From Pseudomonas umsongensis (GTDB taxonomy: Bacteria; Pseudomonadota; Gammaproteobacteria; Pseudomonadales; Pseudomonadaceae), in contig NZ_NIWU01000003.1 of assembly GCF_002236105.1 (NCBI RefSeq), positions 126,501 to 190,500 of the forward strand: a stretch of 64,000 bases of DNA. Reading direction: 5' to 3'. A model generated the notes under the pieces. It had not been told where the DNA came from and made no database searches. It worked only from the letters and a program-made list of their open reading frames with translations. The translations under genes were made by a program, and so were the position numbers. Position 1 is the first letter of the stretch, and the number at the start of each line of letters is the position of its first letter. Positions 8,101 to 14,689 of this stretch are shown here, piece after piece.

Positions 8101-9228
8101 TCAATAAGCGACGGGGTAGTGTTCATCAGGATAAATCGCCAGATATCGTTCTATGCCACCCTCCAGGCTATAGAGTTCCGCTTCCTGGTCGAGGCTGCGA
8201 ACTGCCAGTAGGGCGGCCTTGCTCCTGACGCCGGATCTGCAATAAAAAACGATACGGCGGGTGGTATCGAGTTCTGCTTGGCGCTTGATGATGTCTTTGA
8301 GCGGAATCAGTCGGCCACCCAGCGAACCTTGTTGATGCTCGCTGACGTCGCGCACATCGACCAATTGAAATGGCACTTTTTTAGCTATCCAGTCATGTAG
8401 TGCGTCGGGGGACAGCCAGTCGCTATTGCGCCATATAGGCGTGGTCATAACACCAAGCATCTTACTAGGGGGGCGATCCTGGATTTTTGTGTTGATACTC
8501 AACAGGCGGAAAGTGTTGTCGAGGCAGTCGATAGACAACAATTGTCCGCTCAAGGGCTCCCCGACACGGAGGATAAGCTTGAGTACTTCATTAGCCTGAA
8601 AGCAACCGAGCAAACCAGGTATGACGCCAAGAACGCCTGCTTCCGAGCAGTTTTGGGTCAAATGCGGTGGGGGCGGCGTTTCGAACAGGTCCCGGAGACA
8701 CGGCCCCCATTGTTGAGTATGCCGGTTGTAATAATTAAAGACCGCCACCTGACCCTCGAACTGACTGATCGAGGCATAGACCATTGGTTTTTCGCAAATG
8801 ATACAAGCGTCACTTATCAGGTATTTGGCGACGAAGTTATCAGTTGCATCAACGATGATGTCGTATTCCGTCAGCAGCGGTAGAACATTCTCCGAGTTCA
8901 AAGTCGTGTCAAAGGTGTGGACCATAATGTCCGGATTCAACTCGTTGATGCGGCGTTTAGCTGCCAACACTTTCAGGTCGCCTACATCGGCAATCGCATA
9001 GAGAATTTGTCGGTGTAGATTGCTCACGTCGACGGTGTCGTTATCAACGATGCCGATTGTCCCGACACCGGCACCTGCCAGATACAGGATTACTGGACAG
9101 CCTAACCCTCCTGCGCCAACCACCAGCACCTTACTGTCTCTAAGGCGTTGCTGCCCCTGGGTGCCAACCTCAGAGAGGATGATTTGGCGAGCGTAACGGG
9201 TTGTTTCCGGTTTTAGGTGGCATTGCAT
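8101..9228 (-). CDS. ThiF/MoeB-type adenylyltransferase fused to a rhodanese domain
   Basis: This 375-residue protein activates the C-terminus of a ThiS/MoaD-like protein as acyl-adenylate and loads it with sulfur. The E1-like domain (about 10-245) has YARQIILSEVGTQGQQRL, the ATP loop VVGAGGLGCPV, the adenylation aspartate in IVDNDTVDVSNLHRQ and the Cys-containing NCSEAGVLG. The C-terminal rhodanese domain has the active-site loop FYCRSGVRS. The domain order is that of MoeZ/QbsC proteins. The usual zinc CxxC is reduced to CLRD and the second zinc pair is absent. The ATG at 9228 follows AGGTGG and is preferred; a GTG at 9237 would overlap the carrier gene. Its partner is encoded directly upstream. 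Confidence 0.9.
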   Translation of the reverse strand: MQCHLKPETTRYARQIILSEVGTQGQQRLRDSKVLVVGAGGLGCPVILYLAGAGVGTIGIVDNDTVDVSNLHRQILYAIADVGDLKVLAAKRRINELNPDIMVHTFDTTLNSENVLPLLTEYDIIVDATDNFVAKYLISDACIICEKPMVYASISQFEGQVAVFNYYNRHTQQWGPCLRDLFETPPPPHLTQNCSEAGVLGVIPGLLGCFQANEVLKLILRVGEPLSGQLLSIDCLDNTFRLLSINTKIQDRPPSKMLGVMTTPIWRNSDWLSPDALHDWIAKKVPFQLVDVRDVSEHQQGSLGGRLIPLKDIIKRQAELDTTRRIVFYCRSGVRSKAALLAVRSLDQEAELYSLEGGIERYLAIYPDEHYPVAY

Positions 9229-9229
9229 G

Positions 9230-9502
9230 TCAGCCACCTGCCACTGCGCTGATCAGAATCAATTGCGCATTACTGTCCAGAGGACGAAGACGGTCGTGCT
9301 CACTGGTCACGGACATCCCGTCGACGAACAGCCCCACGAACGGCAGTGGGTGGAGATCCGCAGTGAAGACCGGCCCAATCAGATCGGGATAATGTGCAGT
9401 CAGATTATTTAGCACATCGCTGACACACGAACCCTCAGTGGTATGTGTTTTATGCTGATTGGTGTAGGACATGAACTGCCGGGGAAAGTGTACGACTGCC
9501 AT
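9230..9502 (-). CDS. ThiS/MoaD-family sulfur carrier protein
   Basis: This 90-residue beta-grasp protein begins AVVHFPRQFMSYT and ends LILISAVAGG, the diglycine C-terminus that becomes a thiocarboxylate. The length and the SAVAGG ending resemble CysO/MoaD-type carriers. No residues follow Gly-Gly, so unlike QbsE-type carriers it needs no trimming protease. A ribosome-binding site (AAGGA) lies upstream. It sits 9 bases after the HExxH gene and abuts the ThiF-rhodanese gene. It is inferred to carry sulfur to TfuA/YcaO. Confidence 0.88.
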   Translation of the reverse strand: MAVVHFPRQFMSYTNQHKTHTTEGSCVSDVLNNLTAHYPDLIGPVFTADLHPLPFVGLFVDGMSVTSEHDRLRPLDSNAQLILISAVAGG

Positions 9503-9511
9503 GAGTCATCC

Positions 9512-10276
9512 TTAAATAGATTTGGTTGTCAGGTCGCCAGAAAACGCATCCAGCCTGGATGTGATCAATTTTCCCATTTCGGACAGTTCGTCCGAAGCCT
9601 GGAGAGTGGCCAGACTTTTGAAGAAATATTGGTGCAAGTAAACGAGGCGTTCGGAACGAGCTCTCACGGAACCGCTAGTCAGCAAGCGCTGATAGTAGTT
9701 CACTGCGCTGACCGCAAACAGGCAAGCCAGCAAGACACCCCTAGGGTTCTTCCCGCCTGTTCCTGATGGCAGTACGTAGTTGTTCGAACTGTTCTTGAGT
9801 TGGAAATCGTAAATCTCGGCGATCAAACTTGACCAGATATGGGATAGCTCATGCACCAAAAATTCTTCAAGGTCCGTAATGGTCGTAAACGCGGCTTCAC
9901 CTAAGAACATCTGTTGGGGCAGTAAGGGGTTGGTCAGACTGACTTGTTGATTCAGCAGTTTGTGTATTTTAATCGGTATATCCAGTAAGTTTTTCCATTC
10001 CGGCAGCAACGCTTTTAGATTGTTCTTCGCTTCAGCTATCATTAACTGCTCGGCGTTACTAAGCGCTTGATGAGGCGGAAATTCTGGTGCACCTGCGACG
10101 TGCCGGTTATACAGGGTAGTAGCAAAATCCGGTTGCAAATAAGTAGTTAAATGTAACTCGCCTCCATCGATGTTTTTACGTACGACAGCGACAAGTGTCA
10201 AAAGTTTTGTACTATTGAACTCGGGGTGCACAAAGGGCAGGCCATTTATTTCATACAAAATCTGTGATGGAGTCAT
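9512..10276 (-). CDS. HExxH-motif peptide-modification protein (aKG-HExxH-type beta-hydroxylase-like)
   Basis: This 254-residue protein has the motif HELSH at residues 142-146 (FLVHELSHIWSSL), preceded by NPLLPQQMFLGE and followed about 30 residues later by GKNPRGVLLACLFAVSAV. This arrangement recalls the family of HExxH proteins found in RiPP clusters, some of which are alpha-ketoglutarate-dependent peptide beta-hydroxylases, whose downstream segment reads roughly DDPRPLxGLLHGVYAF. Here Ala/Cys replace the His expected in that segment, so metal binding may differ. A plain metallopeptidase, for example one removing the leader, is the main alternative. It overlaps tfuA by 4 bases. Confidence 0.65.
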   Translation of the reverse strand: MTPSQILYEINGLPFVHPEFNSTKLLTLVAVVRKNIDGGELHLTTYLQPDFATTLYNRHVAGAPEFPPHQALSNAEQLMIAEAKNNLKALLPEWKNLLDIPIKIHKLLNQQVSLTNPLLPQQMFLGEAAFTTITDLEEFLVHELSHIWSSLIAEIYDFQLKNSSNNYVLPSGTGGKNPRGVLLACLFAVSAVNYYQRLLTSGSVRARSERLVYLHQYFFKSLATLQASDELSEMGKLITSRLDAFSGDLTTKSI

Positions 10277-10953
10277 TTATTTTTTTCCGTCCTTGTCCAT
10301 GGTTGCGTTATTAGAAAATTTTTCAAGTCATTGGTTTTAATTCTGTGGGTAGAAAAATTAGCAATAGCGTAGTCTATTTTTTTTGCATCAATCGGGAGCG
10401 TCAACAAAGATTTTTTTAAACAATCAAGGGTTCTATGTCCGTACCACATGTTTTTTAGATGGCTAAGTATGTGTTGTTCTTGTGCTGGCGTAATTATATT
10501 TTCAGCTGTCCACTGTTTTAAAAACTGTCTGATATGAATAAGCGGTTCGCTCAGTGGGAGATAAGGCTCTTGTGCTTGATGTATCAGCGTCACTTCGTCG
10601 TCGGAAAAATCCGGATCGTTCGCAAATTGTTTATATACTTCACCAAAACCTGTCATTCCAAGCCCATCCATTTCACATGCGCGAATGGCACCCATGGACG
10701 ACAATCCCCAAATGCGCCAACCGGCACCCAGAGCGGCGAGAATCTCGGAATGACCGACGGCAGGGTGTGAATGAAACACTCCATCGACAATAGCGAGGTT
10801 CGACGGTGGCGATTGCAGCACTATGCGTTCTATATCGCCGCGTTTGACGGGGGGGCATAACTCCAGTCCGCCACCCCGCAGTAATTGACTGTCGATTCCT
10901 TGTAGGGAGGGGCCAGCAAACAGCGTGCATACCTCAAGCGCTTTGTTTGACAT
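10273..10953 (-). CDS. TfuA-like protein
   Basis: This 226-residue protein has all the TfuA-family landmarks: FAGPSL (12-17), PPVKRGDI (35-41), VDGVFHSHPAVGHSEILAAL (56-75), SSMGAIRACEMDGLGMTG (85-102) and DDEV (118-121). Characterised TfuA hydrolyses thiocarboxylated ThiS through a Ser-Lys pair and delivers sulfide to YcaO for amide-to-thioamide exchange; Ser85/Ser86 and Lys37 are candidates here. It overlaps the 3' end of ycaO by 20 bases. The C-terminal third is Lys/Asn-rich and AT-rich, unlike the chromosomal backbone. Together with YcaO it forms the inferred thioamidation pair. Confidence 0.93.
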   Translation of the reverse strand: MSNKALEVCTLFAGPSLQGIDSQLLRGGGLELCPPVKRGDIERIVLQSPPSNLAIVDGVFHSHPAVGHSEILAALGAGWRIWGLSSMGAIRACEMDGLGMTGFGEVYKQFANDPDFSDDEVTLIHQAQEPYLPLSEPLIHIRQFLKQWTAENIITPAQEQHILSHLKNMWYGHRTLDCLKKSLLTLPIDAKKIDYAIANFSTHRIKTNDLKNFLITQPWTRTEKNK

Positions 10954-12151
10954 ACGTACGTAACCTCGGACCGATCCTTTTCAAACCGGGTTCGAACGTT
11001 TCCAGCCCCGGAACAATGACTCTTACCACAGTAATGTCGTCAGTCGCTTTGCTGAGCAAGACCCTTAACACGGTATTCAGCCCTGCACGCTGCAAACGTT
11101 CAATGAGTAACTCCCAAGCTGACTCGATCGTGGGGATCGCCGCTTCCTGGCAATTGATGGAGGAGTAATCGATGGTCTGGGCCCGGGAAGTGGCTTCGGC
11201 ACGCAAGCGTGATACAGCCTGAAGCTCGGCCGAACGGCCTTTTTTCTCGAAGTATTTGACACGCTCGATGATGTCGTCCCGGCCTCCATGGATGTGGCTT
11301 AAACGGCTTTGGGCTGCCTCACAGATAGCACGGATCAATGCAATTTCTTTTATTGGATGCAAACCCGAGCCGGTGGCTACCGATATGGGAGCCTGGAAGG
11401 ACTCTTCCATGATAAAAGCTTGAAAATAGGCTAGACCAAAACAATTCTCGGTGTAACGAACCGACAAGCTCAATCCCGCGGCATTGATTTTATTGATCAG
11501 GGCTTCGGTTTCTGCACTGTAACAGTCTAGATTAACGAAGCAGGAACAATCATGTAGGTGATTAAAAGCTTGAACATCGCGTTCCATGAGTTCACAAACA
11601 GCGTGTACCGAGGCTTCCACCAAGTCATTGCCTGATGCCAAGCCGCTGGAGCTTTCCCCGAAGAGTCGTTGCCCAGGGTTTTCGGAATATGGAATGAACA
11701 CCAGTTCTGCGGGCGCAAGCGCTTCTTTCTTGCGCAATACATCTTCGACTTCGATGGCCATGATGAGCGAGTCGGCGTCGGCGAAAAATCCATACAACAT
11801 GCAGAACTGGTTGAAGTCTATCTGCCCATCGTGGCTTTCAATGATTTTTCTTGGAGTGGTCTTTATCAGTTTAAGTTGCGCAGTATTATATTGCGCAAGG
11901 CTGAACTCGATAGCCTCCATGTATGCGCCTATTTTGGCTTCTGCTGGTCTCAATCCTTTGCCGGCGTTTACGCACAGAGAGCCATTCAATGCATCTGGTC
12001 GTATGCTTGCAAATACCGGAATTCCAATACGATCCAACCAAGTTGTATCGGTAACTCGGGTGATTCCCAGTCGTGGAGCAATATCGTTAATGATAATATC
12101 TAATGTATTTTCGGCACTACGCCGACGAAGACTCGAACTAAGCCTTTGCAT
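10934..12151 (-). CDS. YcaO-domain protein, probable thioamide synthetase
   Basis: This 405-residue protein carries the ATP/Mg-binding signatures of YcaO cyclodehydratases: GKGLRPAEAKIGAYMEAIE (64-82), SSSGLASGNDLVEASVHAV with CELMERD (167-192), and RAICEAAQSRLSHIHGGRDD (274-293). YcaO enzymes phosphorylate the backbone amide oxygen of a peptide so that a nucleophile can attack. The C-terminus (RIGPRLRTYVKQSA) lacks the PxPxP tail of azoline-forming members, and tfuA is next door, both pointing to thioamidation. No fused E1-like partner is present. It is the first enzyme gene after the precursor, separated from it by a hairpin. Confidence 0.94.
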   Translation of the reverse strand: MQRLSSSLRRRSAENTLDIIINDIAPRLGITRVTDTTWLDRIGIPVFASIRPDALNGSLCVNAGKGLRPAEAKIGAYMEAIEFSLAQYNTAQLKLIKTTPRKIIESHDGQIDFNQFCMLYGFFADADSLIMAIEVEDVLRKKEALAPAELVFIPYSENPGQRLFGESSSGLASGNDLVEASVHAVCELMERDVQAFNHLHDCSCFVNLDCYSAETEALINKINAAGLSLSVRYTENCFGLAYFQAFIMEESFQAPISVATGSGLHPIKEIALIRAICEAAQSRLSHIHGGRDDIIERVKYFEKKGRSAELQAVSRLRAEATSRAQTIDYSSINCQEAAIPTIESAWELLIERLQRAGLNTVLRVLLSKATDDITVVRVIVPGLETFEPGLKRIGPRLRTYVKQSA

Positions 12152-12207
12152 AAATTATCCCACTCTGATTAATAAGAGTTGTCAGTATCATGTTAGGCAC
12201 AATGGAG

Positions 12208-12238
12208 AAAATGGAGGGAATCGCTTCCCTCCAATTTT
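12208..12238 (-). terminator. Hairpin between precursor peptide gene and ycaO (attenuator)
   Basis: On the minus strand a 9-bp perfect stem (TGGAGGGAA / TTCCCTCCA) with a 4-base loop is flanked by A-run and T-run arms that extend pairing by four more bases across a one-base bulge, with ATTTTCTCC after the stem. It starts two bases after the precursor stop codon. Partial terminators at this place are common in RiPP operons and keep precursor mRNA in excess over enzyme mRNA; it could also protect the 3' end of a short transcript. Confidence 0.75.
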
Positions 12239-12239
12239 G

Positions 12240-12410
12240 TCAGGCTGCGATTTTACTGTCTTCAGGCAGTGTCAACACGTTGTTGTTTGACTGGTGTGCT
12301 ACAAAGCCGGCGTGCATCAGGCTTTCATCGTTAAGAATGTCAGAGAACTTCTCCGCAGTTTCTGCATCTAGTGCAAGATCGAAGGTTTCGTTATTGATTG
12401 TGGTATCCAT
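12240..12410 (-). CDS. Putative RiPP precursor peptide (56 residues)
   Basis: This short gene starts at an ATG preceded by GGGAAAGGA at good spacing and encodes 56 residues. The N-terminal half is acidic and helix-like (ETFDLALDAETAEKFSDILN), as expected for a leader that binds a YcaO partner. The C-terminal half (HAGFVAHQSNNNVLTLPED, then SKIAA) has no Cys and only three Ser/Thr, so azole formation is unlikely and thioamidation is favoured. Position at the head of the operon and the hairpin behind it fit a precursor. The leader/core border is not known. It does not resemble the trifolitoxin precursor. Confidence 0.75.
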   Translation of the reverse strand: MDTTINNETFDLALDAETAEKFSDILNDESLMHAGFVAHQSNNNVLTLPEDSKIAA

Positions 12411-12805
12411 TTTTCGTGTCCTTTCCCTAATATTTCGTTTTAGAAATTATCGTTGTGTAGCGGTGATGATTTTTTGCAGATACCACTGGTGGTGTCAAAT
12501 TATTTGAGGTGGGGATATTATGGATTTGATATTTTACGGATGCGGCTTACAAAGGTTGGTAAGTTTTCTTACAGTAATTGGAGTGTTGGGGTGGAGTATT
12601 AATTTTGCCGCTTTATTAGTCGATATTAAATTGCCTTTTATAAGTTGTTGATTAGTAATGTTTTGCCGTATTTTCATGTCACTTCAACGTTGTAATGTGA
12701 AGTCCACTCACTGGATTCTCGATATTTTCGTGGTGGGCAAAGAAACGGACGCTTCAGGGGCAGATCTAATTTTTAGTAGCGACCAACATCTTCCCCAAAA
12801 ACGTG
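12411..12805 (-). promoter_or_regulatory. AT-rich promoter region of the RiPP operon
   Basis: These 395 bases hold no convincing gene. On the minus strand TTGACA (12498-12493) could be a -35 box, but no good -10 follows. It abuts an operator-like inverted repeat ACCAC-TG-GTGGT (12482-12493). A second perfect repeat GTAAG-TTTT-CTTAC lies at 12559-12572. A 47-codon open frame (12534-12677, minus) starts with a poor ribosome-binding site and is probably chance. The first 20 or so bases before the right glmS copy may be decayed glmS sequence. Confidence 0.4.
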
Positions 12806-12886
12806 CTGTCATACTATGTTCCTGCGCCGATAGGCACCGACGTCGACCAACCACGCAATCTGGCGAAATCGGTGACTGTGGAATAA
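12806..12886 (+). pseudogene. Remnant of a second glmS 3' end
   Basis: Read in the glmS frame, this stretch ends GTDVDQPRNLAKSVTVE and a TAA stop, identical at protein level to the intact glmS C-terminus, with several synonymous DNA differences (GTT/GTC, GAT/GAC, CCG/CCA, ACC/ACT). Upstream of about 12806 the similarity fades. It is not expressed as GlmS, having no start or catalytic domains, and is best read as the target-side scar of the island insertion. The repeat extends past the stop to 12905. Confidence 0.92.
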
Positions 12887-12910
12887 GTTATCCACAGCTG
12901 ATCGAACCTT

Positions 12911-12946
12911 AAAAAATCGCAGCCACTTGGTTGCGATTTTTTTTAT
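12911..12946 (+). terminator. Intrinsic terminator, probably the original glmS terminator
   Basis: An 11-bp stem AAAAAATCGCA / TGCGATTTTTT with a short loop is followed by more T residues. It lies 24 bases past the stop codon of the glmS remnant, the position expected for the glmS terminator before the island entered. No comparable structure follows the intact glmS at 5431. Confidence 0.9.
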
Positions 12947-12965
12947 CTGAATCGAGGACACGCCC

Positions 12966-13868
12966 ATGGACCGCTTCCAGGAAATGCAGGTCTTCGCCGC
13001 CGTCGCCCAGGACCAGGGCTTTTCCGCAGCAGCGCGGCGTTTGGGTTTGTCCGCCGCCAGCGTTACCCGGGCGGTGGCGGCGTTGGAGAAGCGCATTGGC
13101 ACGCAGTTGCTCACGCGCACTACGCGCAGTGTTTATTTGAGCGAGGCCGGGCAGCGATATCTGGAAGACTGTCGAAGAATTCTGGCTGAAGTGCAGGAAG
13201 CTGAGGATTCCGCGGCAGGCAGTCACGTCCAGCCCCGTGGGCATCTGACGATTACGGCGCCAGTTTTGTTCGGTGAGTTGTTCATCACTCCGCTGATGGT
13301 GAGTTTTCTCACGCAGTTTCCTGACGTGACGATCAATGCGCTGCTGGTGGATCGGGTGGTGAGTATCGTCGAGGAAGGGGTCGATGTGGCCATCCGCATC
13401 GGTGAGTTGCCTGACAGCAACCAGCATGCGATTCGGGTGGGCGAAGTGCGGCGAGTGATCTGTGCATCGCCGCAATTTCTGGGTATCCATGGTCGGCCAA
13501 AACATCCACAAGAACTGGCTCAGGCGCCGATTATTGCGACGTCCGCGATTGGACAGTTGAAGCACTGGCCCTTTCTCGAGCGAGGCGAGCCACTGAGTGT
13601 CCGGGTAGAACCGCGTCTGACAGTAACGGCGAATCAAGCAGCGATCACCGCGGCCGGGCTTGGACTGGGTTTTACCCGGGTTCTGTCCTATCAGTCGGCG
13701 AGCAAAGTGGCGGCAGGTAAGCTTGAAATTGTACTCGCGGATTTCGAAATGCCGCCTTTGCCCATCCATGTGCTTTATCAAGGCGGGCACAAGGCTGCGA
13801 CGCGCGTTCGTAGTTTTGTCGACTTTACGGTGAAGGCACTCCGCGAGCATCTCGCTTTGCGGGACTGA
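12966..13868 (+). CDS. LysR-family transcriptional regulator
   Basis: This 300-residue regulator has an N-terminal winged HTH (MDRFQEMQVFAAVAQDQGFS, ARRLGLSAASVTRAVAALEK) and a C-terminal substrate-binding domain typical of the YafC/DsdC-like LysR branch. The ATG follows GAGGACACGCCC. It lies upstream of, and in the same direction as, the glutathione S-transferase and the PNPOx-ferredoxin fusion, which it probably regulates. The effector is not evident. Confidence 0.9.
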   Translation: MDRFQEMQVFAAVAQDQGFSAAARRLGLSAASVTRAVAALEKRIGTQLLTRTTRSVYLSEAGQRYLEDCRRILAEVQEAEDSAAGSHVQPRGHLTITAPVLFGELFITPLMVSFLTQFPDVTINALLVDRVVSIVEEGVDVAIRIGELPDSNQHAIRVGEVRRVICASPQFLGIHGRPKHPQELAQAPIIATSAIGQLKHWPFLERGEPLSVRVEPRLTVTANQAAITAAGLGLGFTRVLSYQSASKVAAGKLEIVLADFEMPPLPIHVLYQGGHKAATRVRSFVDFTVKALREHLALRD

Positions 13869-13999
13869 TGCTTTATTTCTCTGGGTGAAATAATTGATTG
13901 CGTTTGCTGGGTATTCTGTTGTTTTCGTGACTGGTAGAAGATGGCTGCCATCGGTGCTGATCTCTCCCCTGACAGCGCCACTGCCCAGCGGAGTCGACC

Positions 14000-14626
14000 A
14001 TGCAAGCCATCAAACTCTACAACTTTCCACGTTCCGGCCACGCGCATCGTGTGGAACTGATGCTTTCGCTGCTGCAACTGCCGACCGAGCTGGTCCTCGT
14101 CGACCTGGCAAAGGGCGAGCATAAAAAGCCGGAGTTCCTGGCCATCAACGCTTTTGGCCAAGTGCCGGTGCTCGACGATCAAGGTGTGGTGCTGGCGGAT
14201 TCCAATGCGATTCTGGTCTACCTGGCGAAAAAATACGGTAAAGGTCGCTGGCTGCCAGACGATCCGGTCGGTGCCGCCAAAGTGCAGCGCTGGTTGTCGG
14301 TTGCTGCCGGGCCAATCGCCTTCGGGCCCGCCCGGGCACGGCTGATCACGGTATTTGGTGCACCGTACAATCCTGATGAAGTGATTCCTTACGCTCATAG
14401 CGTGCTCAAGGTGATCGATCAGGAACTGGCCAACACAGCTTTCCTGACCGGCAGCGAACCGACCATCGCCGATGTGTCTGCCTACAGTTACATCGCCCAT
14501 GCACCGGAAGGCAACGTCTCGCTGGAGGACTACGCTAACATCCGCGCCTGGTTGGCGAGGGTCGAAGCCTTGCCCGGTTTTATCGGCATGCCTCGCACTG
14601 TCGCCGGCCTGCAAAAAACTGCCTGA
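14000..14626 (+). CDS. Glutathione S-transferase family protein
   Basis: This 208-residue protein has the thioredoxin-like N-terminal domain (MQAIKLYNFPRSGHAHRVEL) with the glutathione-binding region FGQVPVLDD and DSNAILVYLAKKYG (ESxAI-like), and an all-helical C-terminal domain with the capping motif EPTIADVSAYSYI. Ser13 near the start is the likely catalytic residue. It conjugates glutathione to or reduces electrophiles in the cytoplasm. It is preceded by GGAG and followed closely by a redox fusion protein, suggesting a shared stress or detoxification function. Confidence 0.93.
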   Translation: MQAIKLYNFPRSGHAHRVELMLSLLQLPTELVLVDLAKGEHKKPEFLAINAFGQVPVLDDQGVVLADSNAILVYLAKKYGKGRWLPDDPVGAAKVQRWLSVAAGPIAFGPARARLITVFGAPYNPDEVIPYAHSVLKVIDQELANTAFLTGSEPTIADVSAYSYIAHAPEGNVSLEDYANIRAWLARVEALPGFIGMPRTVAGLQKTA

Positions 14627-14689
14627 TATTTTCGCCCGACTTCTATCGGGCCCTTCACGCTGTGCCGATGGCGCAGGGGAGAAGCCGCA

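Larger units (their letters stand above)
5451..12905 (-). mobile_element. Genomic island at the glmS 3' end carrying a YcaO-TfuA RiPP cluster
   Basis: This is a block of eight minus-strand genes inserted between glmS and its probable terminator, bounded by direct copies of the glmS 3' end. Parts of it (tfuA-like gene, precursor region, 12411-12800) are clearly richer in A+T than the surrounding backbone. It carries no transposase, integrase or recognisable Tn7 ends, so it may have entered by homologous exchange or by an element that has since lost its mobility genes. The right copy of the glmS end carries mostly synonymous changes, which suggests it came from the glmS of another strain. Confidence 0.8.

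Noticed and set aside
9512..10276. JAMM-type protease that trims the sulfur carrier, as in the quinolobactin pathway
   Set aside because: The motif is HExxH rather than the JAMM pattern, and the carrier already ends in Gly-Gly and needs no trimming.
10934..12151. YcaO as an azoline-forming cyclodehydratase for a thiazole/oxazole microcin
   Set aside because: The precursor lacks Cys, the YcaO lacks the proline-rich C-terminus, and there is no dehydrogenase or E1-like partner fused or adjacent for azoles; TfuA is present instead.
12534..12677. A 47-codon minus-strand frame upstream of the precursor gene, considered as a second precursor or regulator
   Set aside because: The ribosome-binding site is weak, the region is AT-rich, and the Lys/Asn-rich translation resembles chance coding; kept only as a remote possibility.
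5451..12905. A Tn7 or Tn7-like transposon at the glmS site
   Set aside because: No tns-like genes and no Tn7-type terminal repeats were seen at either border; only the location matches.
12658..12912. An 84-codon plus-strand frame before the LysR gene
   Set aside because: It reads through the glmS remnant in a frame different from glmS and has no ribosome-binding site or homology.
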